Source: Sphingomonas sp. HITSZ_GF (GTDB taxonomy: Bacteria; Pseudomonadota; Alphaproteobacteria; Sphingomonadales; Sphingomonadaceae). Taken from it: a stretch of DNA of 64,000 nucleotides. Numbering within the stretch: position 1 is the stretch's first letter; every line of letters starts with the position of its first letter. The position numbers were made by a program, and so were the translations under genes. The DNA is taken from the NCBI RefSeq assembly GCF_029543155.1, contig NZ_JARQXA010000007.1:62001-126000 (forward strand), given 5' to 3'. The notes under the pieces are model-generated. The model worked only from the letters and a program-made list of their open reading frames with translations. It had not been told where the DNA came from and searched no databases. Below are positions 38,335-46,910 of the stretch, piece after piece.

Positions 38335-39765
38335 ATGCTCAAGCGCATCCTCATCGCCCTCGCGATCCTCGTCGTCGCGGCCGCCGCCTTCCTGTTCTGG
38401 GCGACCCGCCCGGACGTCGCGAAGCTTCCCGAACAGGCCGTCACCGGCGTGGTGCCGCAGCTGGGCGAGGCGCGATACCAGGACATTCCCACGGTCCGCA
38501 TCGCCAAGCCGACCGGCTGGGCCAACGGCGCCAAGCCCGTTGTCGCAGCCGGGCTGCAGGTGGCGCCCTTTGCCGACAAGCTCGATCATCCGCGCTGGCT
38601 CTATCGCCTGCCCAATGGCGACGTGCTGGTCGCCGAGAGCAACTCGCCCCCGCGCGAAGGCGGCGGGATCACCGGCTGGATCATGGGCATGATGCTCAAT
38701 CGCGCGGGTGCCGGCGTGCCCTCGGCCAACCGGATTACCCTGCTGCGCGACACCAATGGCGACGGCGTGGCGGACCAGCGCTCGGCGCTGATCGAGGGGC
38801 TGAACTCGCCGAGCGGCATGGCACTGATCGGCGACTGGCTCTACGTCGCCAACACCGATGCCGTGGTCCGCTTCCCCTACAAGGCGGGTGACACGCATAT
38901 CACCGCCAAGCCCGAGAAGGTGATCGACCTGGCCGGCGGCGGCAATCACTGGGCGCGCAACCTGCTCGCCTCGCCCGACGGCAAGAGCCTCTATGTCGCG
39001 ATCGGCTCCTCCTCGAACATCGCCGAGAACGGGCTCGACAAGGAAGGCGACATCTACACCGCCGAGACTCCGTTCGAAGTCGCCAGGAACCTCAATGCCG
39101 CCAAGCGCACCCGCGCCGCGATCCTCGAGGTCATCCCGGCGACCAAGTCGTCGCGCGTCTTTGCCTGGGGCCTGCGCAACCCCAACGGCATGGCCTTCGA
39201 GCCGCACAGCGGCGCGCTGTGGACCGTAGTCAACGAGCGCGATATGCTCGGATCGGACATGCCGCCCGACTATCTCACCCAGGTGGACCTGGGCACCTTC
39301 TATGGCTGGCCGTGGAATTACTGGGGCGGCTATGTCGACAAGCGCGTGGCCCCGGAACGGCCGGACCTGCGCGAATATACCAAGCGCCCGGACTTCGCGC
39401 TCGGCGCGCACACCGCGCCGCTGGGCCTCGCCTTCGCCGCCGATGCCAAACTGGGCGGCAAGTTCGCCAATGGCGCGTTCGTGGCGTTGCATGGCTCGTG
39501 GAACCGCGAGCCGCCCTCGGGCTACAAGCTGGTCTTCGTGCCGTTTGGCGACAACGGCTTCCCGCTCAAGGGCGCCAAGCCGGTCGATCTGCTCACCGGC
39601 TTCCTCGGCAAGGACGGCAAGACGGTGAACGGCCGCCCGGTCGGCCTGATCACCGACGCCACCGGCAGCCTGCTGGTCGCCGACGATGTCGGCAACATGA
39701 TCTGGCGGGTGAGCGGGACGGGCGCTGCGGCCGTTCCCGTCCCCGCTGCTGCGGCAAAGAAGTAA
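38335..39765 (+). CDS. PQQ-dependent sugar dehydrogenase / sorbosone-dehydrogenase-type beta-propeller
   Basis: A 476-residue protein with an N-terminal signal anchor (about 4-24) and a six-bladed GSDH-type propeller. Markers are the PNGDVLVAES blade and WGLRNPNGMAFEPHSGALW followed by NERD. The FYGWPWNYWGGYVD stretch is typical of this group. It oxidises sugars in the periplasm with PQQ. No PQQ synthesis genes are nearby. No clear ribosome site precedes ATG 38335. Confidence 0.88.
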   Translation: MLKRILIALAILVVAAAAFLFWATRPDVAKLPEQAVTGVVPQLGEARYQDIPTVRIAKPTGWANGAKPVVAAGLQVAPFADKLDHPRWLYRLPNGDVLVAESNSPPREGGGITGWIMGMMLNRAGAGVPSANRITLLRDTNGDGVADQRSALIEGLNSPSGMALIGDWLYVANTDAVVRFPYKAGDTHITAKPEKVIDLAGGGNHWARNLLASPDGKSLYVAIGSSSNIAENGLDKEGDIYTAETPFEVARNLNAAKRTRAAILEVIPATKSSRVFAWGLRNPNGMAFEPHSGALWTVVNERDMLGSDMPPDYLTQVDLGTFYGWPWNYWGGYVDKRVAPERPDLREYTKRPDFALGAHTAPLGLAFAADAKLGGKFANGAFVALHGSWNREPPSGYKLVFVPFGDNGFPLKGAKPVDLLTGFLGKDGKTVNGRPVGLITDATGSLLVADDVGNMIWRVSGTGAAAVPVPAAAAKK

Positions 39766-39795
39766 GGAGCCCCGGCCGCGGCCGGGGCGTCCCGA

Positions 39796-40776
39796 TTACG
39801 CCGACGGGATCTGCTGGCTGATGCAGTGGAAGCTGCCGCCGCCGGTGAGGATATGGTCGGCGCGCTGGCCGACGATCTCGCGGCCGGGGAAGAGCTTCGC
39901 CAGCGCGTCGATCGCCGCCTGGTCGTTTTCCTGGCCGTAGAGCGGCACCACCACGGCGGCATTGCCGATGTAGAAGTTCATGTAGCTCGCCGGGATGATC
40001 TCCTCATCCTCGTTGAGCACCCGGCCCGGCGACGGGAAGCGGACCAGCTCGACGCCGAACGCCTCGGCGCGGCGGGCGGCATCCTGATAGATCCGCCAAT
40101 TGGGGTCGTTCTCGGCCCCTTCGGGGATCAGCAGCCGGTTCTCGCCGACGAAGCGCGCGAGATTGTCGACATGGCCGTCGGTATGGTCGTTGAGCAGGCC
40201 GTCGCCCAGCCACAGCACCTGGCTGTAGCCCAGATCGCGGCGGAGCAGCTCCTCGACATCGGCCTTGCCGAGCTGGGGGTTGCGGTTGCGGTTGAGCAGG
40301 CACTGCTCGGTGGTGACCACCAGCCCGGTGCCGTCGCCGTCGATCGCGCCGCCTTCGAGGATCCAGCCATGTTCCTCGGTCCGGAACTTCGCCCGCTCCG
40401 CCAGGCGCGCGCCGACATCGTCGTCGCCCGGCAGGTCGTACTTGCCGCCCCAGCCGTTGAAGCCGAAATCATGGGCGACACGGTCGCCGCCGATGATCGC
40501 GGCGGTGTCGCGCAGCCAGATGTCGCCGAAACGCTCGACGACGATCCTCGCGGCATTGCCGACCAGCAGCTTGGCGGCCGCGGCGGATTCGTCATTGGCG
40601 GCGACGAGAATGACCTTCTCGCCGCGGCCATCGGCATGGACGGCCTTGGCGAAGGCGGCGACTTCGATACGCGCGGAGGCGAGGTCTTCGAGCCAGAGTT
40701 CCGGATGGCTGGGGAAACCGATCCAGACGGCATCATGGTGCGCCCATTCGGGCTTGGGGGGCGGAATCATGGTCAT
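39796..40776 (-). CDS. aguA: Agmatine deiminase / peptidyl-arginine-deiminase family
   Basis: A 326-residue guanidino-modifying enzyme. The expected residues are in DIWLRDTAAI, ILEGGAIDGDG, NDHTDGHVDNLARF and the C-terminal cysteine motif GGGSFHCISQQIP. It would convert agmatine to N-carbamoylputrescine; no aguB is nearby, so putrescine synthesis is not certain. The start is ATG 40776, 19 nt after the M28 peptidase stop, so the two may be cotranscribed. Confidence 0.9.
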   Translation of the reverse strand: MTMIPPPKPEWAHHDAVWIGFPSHPELWLEDLASARIEVAAFAKAVHADGRGEKVILVAANDESAAAAKLLVGNAARIVVERFGDIWLRDTAAIIGGDRVAHDFGFNGWGGKYDLPGDDDVGARLAERAKFRTEEHGWILEGGAIDGDGTGLVVTTEQCLLNRNRNPQLGKADVEELLRRDLGYSQVLWLGDGLLNDHTDGHVDNLARFVGENRLLIPEGAENDPNWRIYQDAARRAEAFGVELVRFPSPGRVLNEDEEIIPASYMNFYIGNAAVVVPLYGQENDQAAIDALAKLFPGREIVGQRADHILTGGGSFHCISQQIPSA

Positions 40777-40795
40777 CCCGCCCCCATAATCCCGT

Positions 40796-42415
40796 TCACT
40801 GCCCGGCGCGAGACTTGTCGCGGATCGCCCGGAATTCGGCGCTGGGATACCAGTTGGGCCAGGCCGCGCCCTCGGCGAGCTGGCGGCCGAGGCCGTAATA
40901 GATGGCGAGATCGGACGCCGCGCCGCTCCAGTCCCAGGCCGGATTATATTCGTCCTGCGGCTTGTGATAGCGGCTCTGGGTATAGTCCTTGGCGGCCTTC
41001 TCGCCCGCTTCCTTGCCGCCCACGACCAGATCGTCGCCGCTCTCGCCATAGAGCATCGGCACGCCGAGCTTGGCGAAGCTGAAATGGTCCGAGCGGTAAT
41101 AGCCGCCCGCCTCGGGCCGCGCCTCGGGGACGATCACCCGCCCCTCGGCCGCGACAAAGGGCTTCACCAGATCCTCAAGCTCCGATTTGCCGGCGCCGGC
41201 GATCACGAAATCCTTCGCCTTTCCAATGACGTTGAGCGTGTCCATGTTCACCCCGCCGACCGTCTTGGCGAGCGGATAGACCGGGTTCTCGGCGTAGAAC
41301 TTGCTGCCCAGCAGCCCCGATTCCTCGGCGGTGACCGCGAGGAAGACCAGGCTGCGCTTGGCGGGGCCGGCCTTGGCATGCGCCTCGGCCAGCGCGACCA
41401 GGCCACCCATGCCGGAGGCATTGTCGACCGCGCCGTTGCAGATGTCATCGCCATTCACCGCGTCGCAGCGGCCGAGATGGTCCCAATGCGCCGAATAGAG
41501 CACGACCTCGTCAGGCTTGGCCGTGCCCGGCAGGATGCCGACGACGTTCTTCGAGGCCTGGCGCCGGATCGTGTTTTCCCAGCTGACCGAGGCCTTTACC
41601 CCGAGCGGGACCGCCTTGAAGCCCTTCTGCGCCGCGGCCACCGACAGGGCGTCGAAGTCCTGGCCGGCGGCGGCGAACAGCGCCTTGGCCTTGTCGAGCT
41701 GCATCCAGCCGATCGCCTGGCTCTGGTCCATGTGATCGCCCGGCGTGTCCTGCTCGAGCTGGGCGCCGGTCCAGGAGGACTGGACCACGCCCCAGGGATA
41801 GGAGGCCGGATAGGCATCGTGGACGATGATCGCCGCCGCCGCGCCCTGCCGCGCCGCCTCCTCGAACTTGTAGGTCCAGCGGCCATAGTAAGTCATTGCC
41901 CGGCCATCGAATAACCCCTTGGCCTCGGGCGCCTTATAGTCGGGGTCGTTGACCAGGATGACGACCGTCTTCCCCTTCACGTCGAGGCCGGCATAGTCGT
42001 TCCAGCCGCGCTCGGGAGCGTTGATGCCATAGCCGACGAAGACGACGTCGCTGTCCTTGATCGCGACCTTGGGGACCACGCGGTAGGTGGCGATCACCAT
42101 GTCGCTGCGATAGTCGAGCGAGACCGGCGCCTTGCCGCCGGTGAAGACCAGCGGCGCGACATGGTTCGCCGTGATCTCGACCAGCGGCACGTCCTGCGTC
42201 CACTTGCCCTTGTTGCCCGGCTTGAGCCCCGCCTTTTCAAAGCGTTGGACGATATAGGCGATCGTCTTGTCCTCGGCCGGCGTGGTCGGGCCGCGGCCTT
42301 CATAGGCGTCGGAGGACAGGACCTGCGTCACTTCCTTGGCCGTCTCGATCGGGATGGTCTGGGCATTGGCGGCGGTGCCCGCGAGGAGCAGGGCGACGGT
42401 GAGCAGATGGCGCAT
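40796..42415 (-). CDS. M28-family zinc aminopeptidase with PA domain, exported
   Basis: A 539-residue exported peptidase with a signal peptide (about 1-18, ending ANA). A PA insert (about 130-230) precedes the peptidase domain. Di-zinc ligands are visible in SAHWDHLG, the Asp of GAVDNASG, the Glu pair of TAEESGLLG, the Asp of VNMDTLN and the His of RYHKPQDEY. It probably trims peptides in the periplasm or outside. Confidence 0.93.
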   Translation of the reverse strand: MRHLLTVALLLAGTAANAQTIPIETAKEVTQVLSSDAYEGRGPTTPAEDKTIAYIVQRFEKAGLKPGNKGKWTQDVPLVEITANHVAPLVFTGGKAPVSLDYRSDMVIATYRVVPKVAIKDSDVVFVGYGINAPERGWNDYAGLDVKGKTVVILVNDPDYKAPEAKGLFDGRAMTYYGRWTYKFEEAARQGAAAAIIVHDAYPASYPWGVVQSSWTGAQLEQDTPGDHMDQSQAIGWMQLDKAKALFAAAGQDFDALSVAAAQKGFKAVPLGVKASVSWENTIRRQASKNVVGILPGTAKPDEVVLYSAHWDHLGRCDAVNGDDICNGAVDNASGMGGLVALAEAHAKAGPAKRSLVFLAVTAEESGLLGSKFYAENPVYPLAKTVGGVNMDTLNVIGKAKDFVIAGAGKSELEDLVKPFVAAEGRVIVPEARPEAGGYYRSDHFSFAKLGVPMLYGESGDDLVVGGKEAGEKAAKDYTQSRYHKPQDEYNPAWDWSGAASDLAIYYGLGRQLAEGAAWPNWYPSAEFRAIRDKSRAGQ

Positions 42416-42515
42416 GGATACCCCCTAACGGAACAGTCTGGCCGCGATGTTGGCAAGGGTTGCGCGGGTACGCAATGCGAGGCAGCCTGATTGCAACGGC
42501 ATAGGAGGGGAAAGC

Positions 42516-43838
42516 ATGCGCTTGTGGACGCTTCTGGCGCCGATATTGGCGCTGACCCTGCCCGCGTCCGCACTGCAGCAGGACCATGAAGCCGCCAATG
42601 CCGACCGCCAGGCGATGCTCGACAGGCTGGGAATCAAGGAAATCCGCCCCGGTGCCGACGGCTTCGATCCCAAGGCCGCCAACGCCGCGAACTATGACGA
42701 GGCCAAAGCGGGCACCCCCGAACTTCCGCCTCTGATGCGGATGGACGACGGCCGCATCGTCCGGAACAGCAAGGACTGGGACCGGCGGCGCAAGCAGATC
42801 GTCGAACTGTTCGACCGCGAGATCTATGGCCGCGTGCCGCTAACCGCCCCAAAAATAACGTGGAATCGCGTGCGCCGGGAAAAGGCCGTCGAAGCCGGGA
42901 TCCCGGTGACCAAGACCTGGCTCGAAGGCCGAGCGGACAATTCGGCCTGGCCGCAAGCCTCGGCGACCATAATGTTCCGCTACACGCTGCCCGACAGCGA
43001 ACGCCGCGTGCCGGTGATGCTCAGCTTCGGCTTCCCCGAGGGCTTCAAATTCCCCGGGCCGCCCCGCCCCGCCGATCCCGGCCCGCCCTATACCGAGCAG
43101 CTGCTGAAACGCGGCTGGGGCTATGCCGTGGTGGTGGCGAATTCGATCCAGGCGGACGATGGCGGCGCGCTGGCCACCGGGGTGATCGGCATCGCACTGC
43201 AGGGCCGTCGGCGCATGCCCGAGGACTGGGGCGTGCTGCGCGCCTGGGCCTGGGGTGCGAGCCGGGCGCGCGAAGCGCTTGCTGCGGACACCGAAGTTGA
43301 CGCCCGCCGAATCGGCATCGAGGGCCTGTCGCGCTACGGCAAGGCGGCGCTGGTCGCCATGGCCTATGACCCGCGCTTCGCGATCGGGTTCGTCGGCTCG
43401 TCGGGCGCCGGCGGCGCCGCGCTCTATCGCCGCAATTTCGGCGAGCGGATGGGCAATCTGGCGGCGGGCGGCGAGTATCACTGGTTCGCCGGCAATTTCC
43501 TGCGCTATGCGGGGCCGAAGAGCGAGTTCGACCTGCCGGTGGACGCGCACATGCTGATCGCGCTTTCGGCACCGCGCCCGCTGTTCCTCGGCGCGGGCAC
43601 GGTCGATACCGGCGACGGCTGGGTGGACCCCAAGGGCAGCTTCCTGGCAGCGGTGGCGGCATCGCCGGCCTGGACGATCACCGGCCACAAGGGGCTGAGC
43701 GCCACAGCCTTCCCGCCGGTACTGACTCCGGCGACCGAGGGCGACCTGGCCTTTCGCCAGCATCGCGGCGGCCACAGCAACCGCGACAACTGGCCGAGCT
43801 TCATCGACTTCGCGGCGCGCGAGCTCCGCCTTGACTAA
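42516..43838 (+). CDS. CE15-type esterase (glucuronoyl/acetylxylan esterase-like), exported
   Basis: A 440-residue exported hydrolase with a signal peptide (about 1-19). The nucleophile serine is in EGLSRYGKAAL, the GXSRXGK form of CE15 glucuronoyl esterases, which cut lignin-glucuronoxylan ester bonds; the late histidine is probably in QHRGGHSNRDNW. The substrate is inferred. GGAGGGG lies before the ATG. It diverges from the M28 gene. Confidence 0.85.
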   Translation: MRLWTLLAPILALTLPASALQQDHEAANADRQAMLDRLGIKEIRPGADGFDPKAANAANYDEAKAGTPELPPLMRMDDGRIVRNSKDWDRRRKQIVELFDREIYGRVPLTAPKITWNRVRREKAVEAGIPVTKTWLEGRADNSAWPQASATIMFRYTLPDSERRVPVMLSFGFPEGFKFPGPPRPADPGPPYTEQLLKRGWGYAVVVANSIQADDGGALATGVIGIALQGRRRMPEDWGVLRAWAWGASRAREALAADTEVDARRIGIEGLSRYGKAALVAMAYDPRFAIGFVGSSGAGGAALYRRNFGERMGNLAAGGEYHWFAGNFLRYAGPKSEFDLPVDAHMLIALSAPRPLFLGAGTVDTGDGWVDPKGSFLAAVAASPAWTITGHKGLSATAFPPVLTPATEGDLAFRQHRGGHSNRDNWPSFIDFAARELRLD

Positions 43839-43883
43839 TAGTATATTATAGTACATCATTTTGACATGGAGGATATGTACTAT
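43838..43883. promoter_or_regulatory. Candidate operator of the vapBC-like operon
   Basis: ATAGTACAT (43848-43856) and ATGTACTAT (43875-43883) are perfect inverted arms with an 18-nt spacer. A further ATAGTA half-site is at 43838-43843, ten bases before the first. The right arm runs into the antitoxin start codon (43882). The AT-rich block stands out in a GC-rich genome and fits autoregulation by the antitoxin. Confidence 0.6.
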
Positions 43884-44319
43884 GGGAAAATATGAGCCGC
43901 TTGCCGACTTCCTGCATAAGCAGACTCGCGATCATTGGTCAGCGAGCTTCGAAGAAGTCGAGGCGGTGCTTGGTTTCTATCTTCCCAATAGCGCCCGCAA
44001 GCATGCAGCTTGGTGGGCCAACCAGCATGGTGAAGGACACAGTCAGACCAGCTGGCTGGATGCCGGCTGGAACACCAGCAATGTCGACCTGAAAAAGCGC
44101 CGGGTCGACTTCGTGCGCGTTCGTTCTGCAACGCCATCGAAGGGAGAACATGCGCTCCTCGAGCAGGCCCGCGCGCTGACCGGCATTCCCGAACAGGAAG
44201 AAGTGATCCGCGAGGCCTTGCGCGCACTGATCGAGCGTGAGAACGCCCGACGGCTGATCGCGCTAGGCGGCACAATGCCCTACTTTGCAGCCCCGGCGCG
44301 CCGCAGATCCGCTGCATGA
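43882..44319 (+). CDS. Two-domain antitoxin: DUF7662-like N-terminus plus VapB-like C-terminus
   Basis: A 145-residue protein in two parts. Residues 1-81 match a small domain otherwise found as free-standing bacterial proteins (ARKHAAWWANQHGEGHSQ and WLDAGWNTSNVDL). Residues 88-135 match the antitoxin tail of VapB30-like proteins (LLEQARALTGIPE, then EALRALIERENARRLIALGG). GGAGG lies nine bases before ATG 43882. Its stop overlaps the toxin start as ATGA. The usual N-terminal ribbon-helix-helix of VapB seems to be replaced by the other domain. Confidence 0.8.
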   Translation: MGKYEPLADFLHKQTRDHWSASFEEVEAVLGFYLPNSARKHAAWWANQHGEGHSQTSWLDAGWNTSNVDLKKRRVDFVRVRSATPSKGEHALLEQARALTGIPEQEEVIREALRALIERENARRLIALGGTMPYFAAPARRRSAA

Positions 44320-44684
44320 TCTTGGTCGACACCTCAATCTGGGCAGACCATTTCCGAGCGGCAGATTCATCGCTCTCGGCCCTTTTGGAACGCGGGATGG
44401 TGTTGCTTCATCCGTTTGTTCTGGGGGAACTCGCGCTCGGCAATCTTGCTGATTGGGATGGAACGGTCGGCGCGCTCGGCCGATTGCCGCGGCCGGTGCT
44501 CGCAGGCAGTGAAGACGTGCTGAGCCTTATCAAGCGTGAAAGCCTTATGGGAACGGGTCTGGGCTGGGTCGATGCGACCCTGCTGGCTTCAGCGCGACTG
44601 ACACCGGATTCGCGCCTGTGGACCCGTGATGTCCGGCTGGCAGCGGCTGCCCAACGGCTCGGGATTGGCCTGCCAGAACACTAA
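44316..44684 (+). CDS. vapC: VapC-type PIN-domain toxin
   Basis: A 122-residue PIN ribonuclease. The four acidic catalytic residues are D5 (VDTSIW), E38 (LGELALG), D86 (WVDATLLA) and D105 (TRDVRL). Such toxins cleave RNA, often tRNA or rRNA, when the antitoxin is lost. It is coupled to the antitoxin by ATGA (44316-44319). All key residues are intact, so it should be active. Confidence 0.93.
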   Translation: MILVDTSIWADHFRAADSSLSALLERGMVLLHPFVLGELALGNLADWDGTVGALGRLPRPVLAGSEDVLSLIKRESLMGTGLGWVDATLLASARLTPDSRLWTRDVRLAAAAQRLGIGLPEH

Positions 44685-44696
44685 CCGAGAACTAAA

Positions 44697-44771
44697 GTCA
44701 TCCCCGCACGGGCGGGAGCCGGGGCCGAGAGCGGGGCCGCCGAGGCGCCGGGTCGCCGGCGCGGGGATGAC
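44697..44771. repeat. Degenerate paired-hairpin repeat, family C-related
   Basis: GTCATCCCCGC at the left and GCGGGGATGACC at the right are inverted; the GC-rich centre has diverged. It lies between the convergent vapC and the 44793-45509 gene. Confidence 0.55.
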
Positions 44772-44792
44772 CAGGCGCGATGGATGGAGGGA

Positions 44793-45509
44793 TCAGCCGC
44801 CCACCGCGCGAAGGATTTCGGCCGCCCGCTCCGCGATGCGGGCACTGTTCTCGACCCGATCGAGCAGGGCATGCTGCATCTCGGTGAGCGCCGGGATCAG
44901 CGCGTCGCGCCGCGATTCCGCCGTGCGGATCATCGGCACGAAGCGGCGCTCGAGCTTCTTCAGGCGCACCATGTCGGTCGCCGATTCGACATGGACGATC
45001 AGATCGCTGTCCCCGTCGAAACAGGTGGCCGAGGGAATCTCCCGCTCGGCATCGCGGTAGCGCTCGCGCAGCGCATGCACCTCCGCCTCGGCGGCGATGA
45101 AGCGATCGAGCGCACCCGTCTGCACCAGCGGCTCGAACACCTGGGGCATGGCCGGCGGCCAATCGAGCGGATAATCCTGCACCGGATCGACGGCGAAGGC
45201 CGTGCTGCCGACGCCCCAGCCGGTGACCGGATGCGGCGAGATGTCGGAGAGCTGGCCCGAAGACGCTTCCCATATGGCATGATGCCAGGCGAACAGCGCG
45301 ACGCCGGGGATTTCGACGAGCATCCAGCCGAACACGCATTTGCCGCCCTGGGCACGCACCTGATCGCGCACGTTCCAATAGCAGCGCCCCTGGCGGCTGC
45401 CAGCGAGCGGGTAGCGCGGCACGGCGACGGCGCGGACCGGCGCGAGCCGGGCGAGCAGCAGCGGCATCGCGGGATGATCGAGCGCGGCGTCCCGATGAAG
45501 CAGTCCCAA
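44793..45509 (-). CDS. Conserved hypothetical protein
   Basis: A 238-residue protein with no signal peptide or TM helix. The middle has a run of Trp-containing motifs (CYWNVRDQVRAQGGKCVFGW and FAWHHAIWE), and the C-terminal third is a charged helix that may be coiled coil. No family was recognised. The start appears to be TTG 45509, preceded by GGGGGG; ATG 45467 is the alternative. Confidence 0.65.
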   Translation of the reverse strand: MGLLHRDAALDHPAMPLLLARLAPVRAVAVPRYPLAGSRQGRCYWNVRDQVRAQGGKCVFGWMLVEIPGVALFAWHHAIWEASSGQLSDISPHPVTGWGVGSTAFAVDPVQDYPLDWPPAMPQVFEPLVQTGALDRFIAAEAEVHALRERYRDAEREIPSATCFDGDSDLIVHVESATDMVRLKKLERRFVPMIRTAESRRDALIPALTEMQHALLDRVENSARIAERAAEILRAVGG

Positions 45510-45805
45510 TGTTCAGTCCCCCCGGACTTTCAAGCGAAGCAAGGTACGCGAACACGGACTCTTCGGGCCGGCGACGGGTGCCCATTTCGCCCGGAAACCC
45601 CGGGCGGTAACGAAGATGAACCGGTGCGACCCGAGGGGTTTTGTTTGCAGGACTGGTACGAGCGCAGGCCGGCAAAGCCAAATGCGCGGGCGCCAATATG
45701 GGTCGGATACGGCGCAAAATGCACGGTTTTCCGCCAATTCGGGTAGATTTGCGCCGCTTCGGAGGCATCTGCGCGTCCGCACCGGGATAGCTCCGAAGCA
45801 CCCAG

Positions 45806-45865
45806 ATGCTCGACAAGATCGACCGCTTCCTGCGGGCGAACATGCAGCTGCCGGCGAAGCCGTAG
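45806..45865 (+). pseudogene. Possible C-terminal remnant of a peptidase/hydrolase gene
   Basis: A short frame reads MLDKIDRFLRANMQLP and ends at TAG. This resembles the closing helix of S9-type peptidases or related alpha/beta hydrolases. An in-frame stop at 45788-45790 cuts it off upstream and no matching N-terminal part is seen. It may be chance. Confidence 0.2.
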
Positions 45866-45927
45866 GGGGCGTGGGGCCGCCCTTTCCTGCGGGGAAGGGG
45901 CCCGAGGTCCGGCGCGGACTCTCAAAG

Positions 45928-46009
45928 CCGTCATCCCGGCGAAAGCCGGGATCTCAGGCGAAGGCGGGGAAGGAGCCGCACGAGATCCCGGCGTTCGCCG
46001 GGATGACGG
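45928..46009. repeat. Paired-hairpin repeat, family C copy 2 (82 nt)
   Basis: The left arm CCGTCATCCCGGCGAAAGCC is mirrored by CGGCGTTCGCCGGGATGACG at the right. It lies downstream of rpsD. Confidence 0.85.
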
Positions 46010-46051
46010 TTTGGAGTGGGATGACGGTTGGGGCGGGATGACGGACAAGAA

Positions 46052-46083
46052 AAAGGGCGGCCCCGAAGGACCGCCCTCTTTTC
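46052..46083 (-). terminator. rpsD terminator
   Basis: On the minus strand GAGGGCGG and CCGCCCT pair around TCCTTCGGGG and a run of T follows. It lies 20 nt after the rpsD stop. Confidence 0.85.
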
Positions 46084-46103
46084 TCGTTCCCGAGGGAGCG
46101 AAC

Positions 46104-46718
46104 TTAGCGCGAATAGAATTCGACGACCAGGTTCGGCTCCATCTTCACCGGGTACGGCACCTCGTCGAGGGTCGGCACGCGGGTGAAGGTGATCTTCGAG
46201 GCACCGTCCGGCGACACATAGTCGGGGATGTCGCGCTCGGCGAGGCTCTGCGCTTCCATGACCAGCGCCATTTCCTGCGCCTTCTGGCGGAGCGAAACGG
46301 TCTGGCCCGGCTTGATGCGGCGCGAACCGATGTTGCACTTCTCGCCGTCGACCAGGACGTGGCCGTGGTTGACCAGCTGGCGGGCCGCGAAGATCGTCGG
46401 CGCGAACTTGGCGCGATAGACGATCATGTCGAGGCGCTGCTCGAGCAGGCCGATCAGGTTCTGCGAGGTGTCACCCTTCATCTTCGAAGCGTCCTCATAG
46501 GCGCGCTTGAACTGCTTCTCGGTGACGTCGCCGTAATAGCCCTTGAGCTTCTGCTTGGCGCGCAGCTGGATGCCGAAGTCCGACATCTTGCCCTTGCGGC
46601 GCTGGCCGTGCTGGCCCGGGCCGTATTCGCGCTTGTTCACCGGGGACTTGGGACGGCCCCAGATGTTCTCGCCCATGCGGCGGTCAAGCTTGTACTTTGC
46701 GCTGGAACGCTTCGACAT
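46104..46718 (-). CDS. rpsD: 30S ribosomal protein S4
   Basis: A 204-residue primary 16S rRNA-binding protein of the small subunit. It starts MSKRSSAKYKLDRRMGEN, has the SPVNKREYGPGQHGQRRKGK region and an S4 RNA-binding domain (about 95-160, with QRLDMIVYRAKFAPTIFAAR). ATG 46718 was chosen over 46733. It is a single-gene unit here, with its own terminator, and is probably autoregulated as in other bacteria, though no leader structure was identified. Confidence 0.98.
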   Translation of the reverse strand: MSKRSSAKYKLDRRMGENIWGRPKSPVNKREYGPGQHGQRRKGKMSDFGIQLRAKQKLKGYYGDVTEKQFKRAYEDASKMKGDTSQNLIGLLEQRLDMIVYRAKFAPTIFAARQLVNHGHVLVDGEKCNIGSRRIKPGQTVSLRQKAQEMALVMEAQSLAERDIPDYVSPDGASKITFTRVPTLDEVPYPVKMEPNLVVEFYSR

Positions 46719-46910
46719 TTGTAATCCTTGCAATCGCTAACAACGGTTTTCCCGGTATCCGCCTGCTGGTCTCGCTGAGGAGGGCAGGGCCGCCGCTTCA
46801 CCGGGGTGCGGGGCCATTGCGAAGGCGCGCGGTTAGCGGCGCGGGGCCGCCGAGTCAAGTTTGACGTGCCCGGCTGGACAGCGCGCCCGCACCCCGCCAA
46901 GAGCGGAGCC

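Larger units (their letters stand above)
45510..46103. other. 594-nt stretch without an intact gene
   Basis: It contains the promoter side of the 44793-45509 gene, a possible gene remnant at 45806-45865, a family C repeat (45928-46009) and the rpsD terminator (46052-46083). ORFs crossing it on both strands lack ribosome sites and run through the repeats, so none was accepted. Confidence 0.65.

Noticed and set aside
45513..45782. 89-codon minus-strand ORF upstream of the Trp-rich gene
   Set aside because: No ribosome site or domain; it overlaps the probable promoter of the gene at 44793-45509.
45616..46041. 141-codon plus-strand ORF in the gap before rpsD
   Set aside because: Its second half is read through a dispersed repeat, it has no ribosome site and no coding-like composition.
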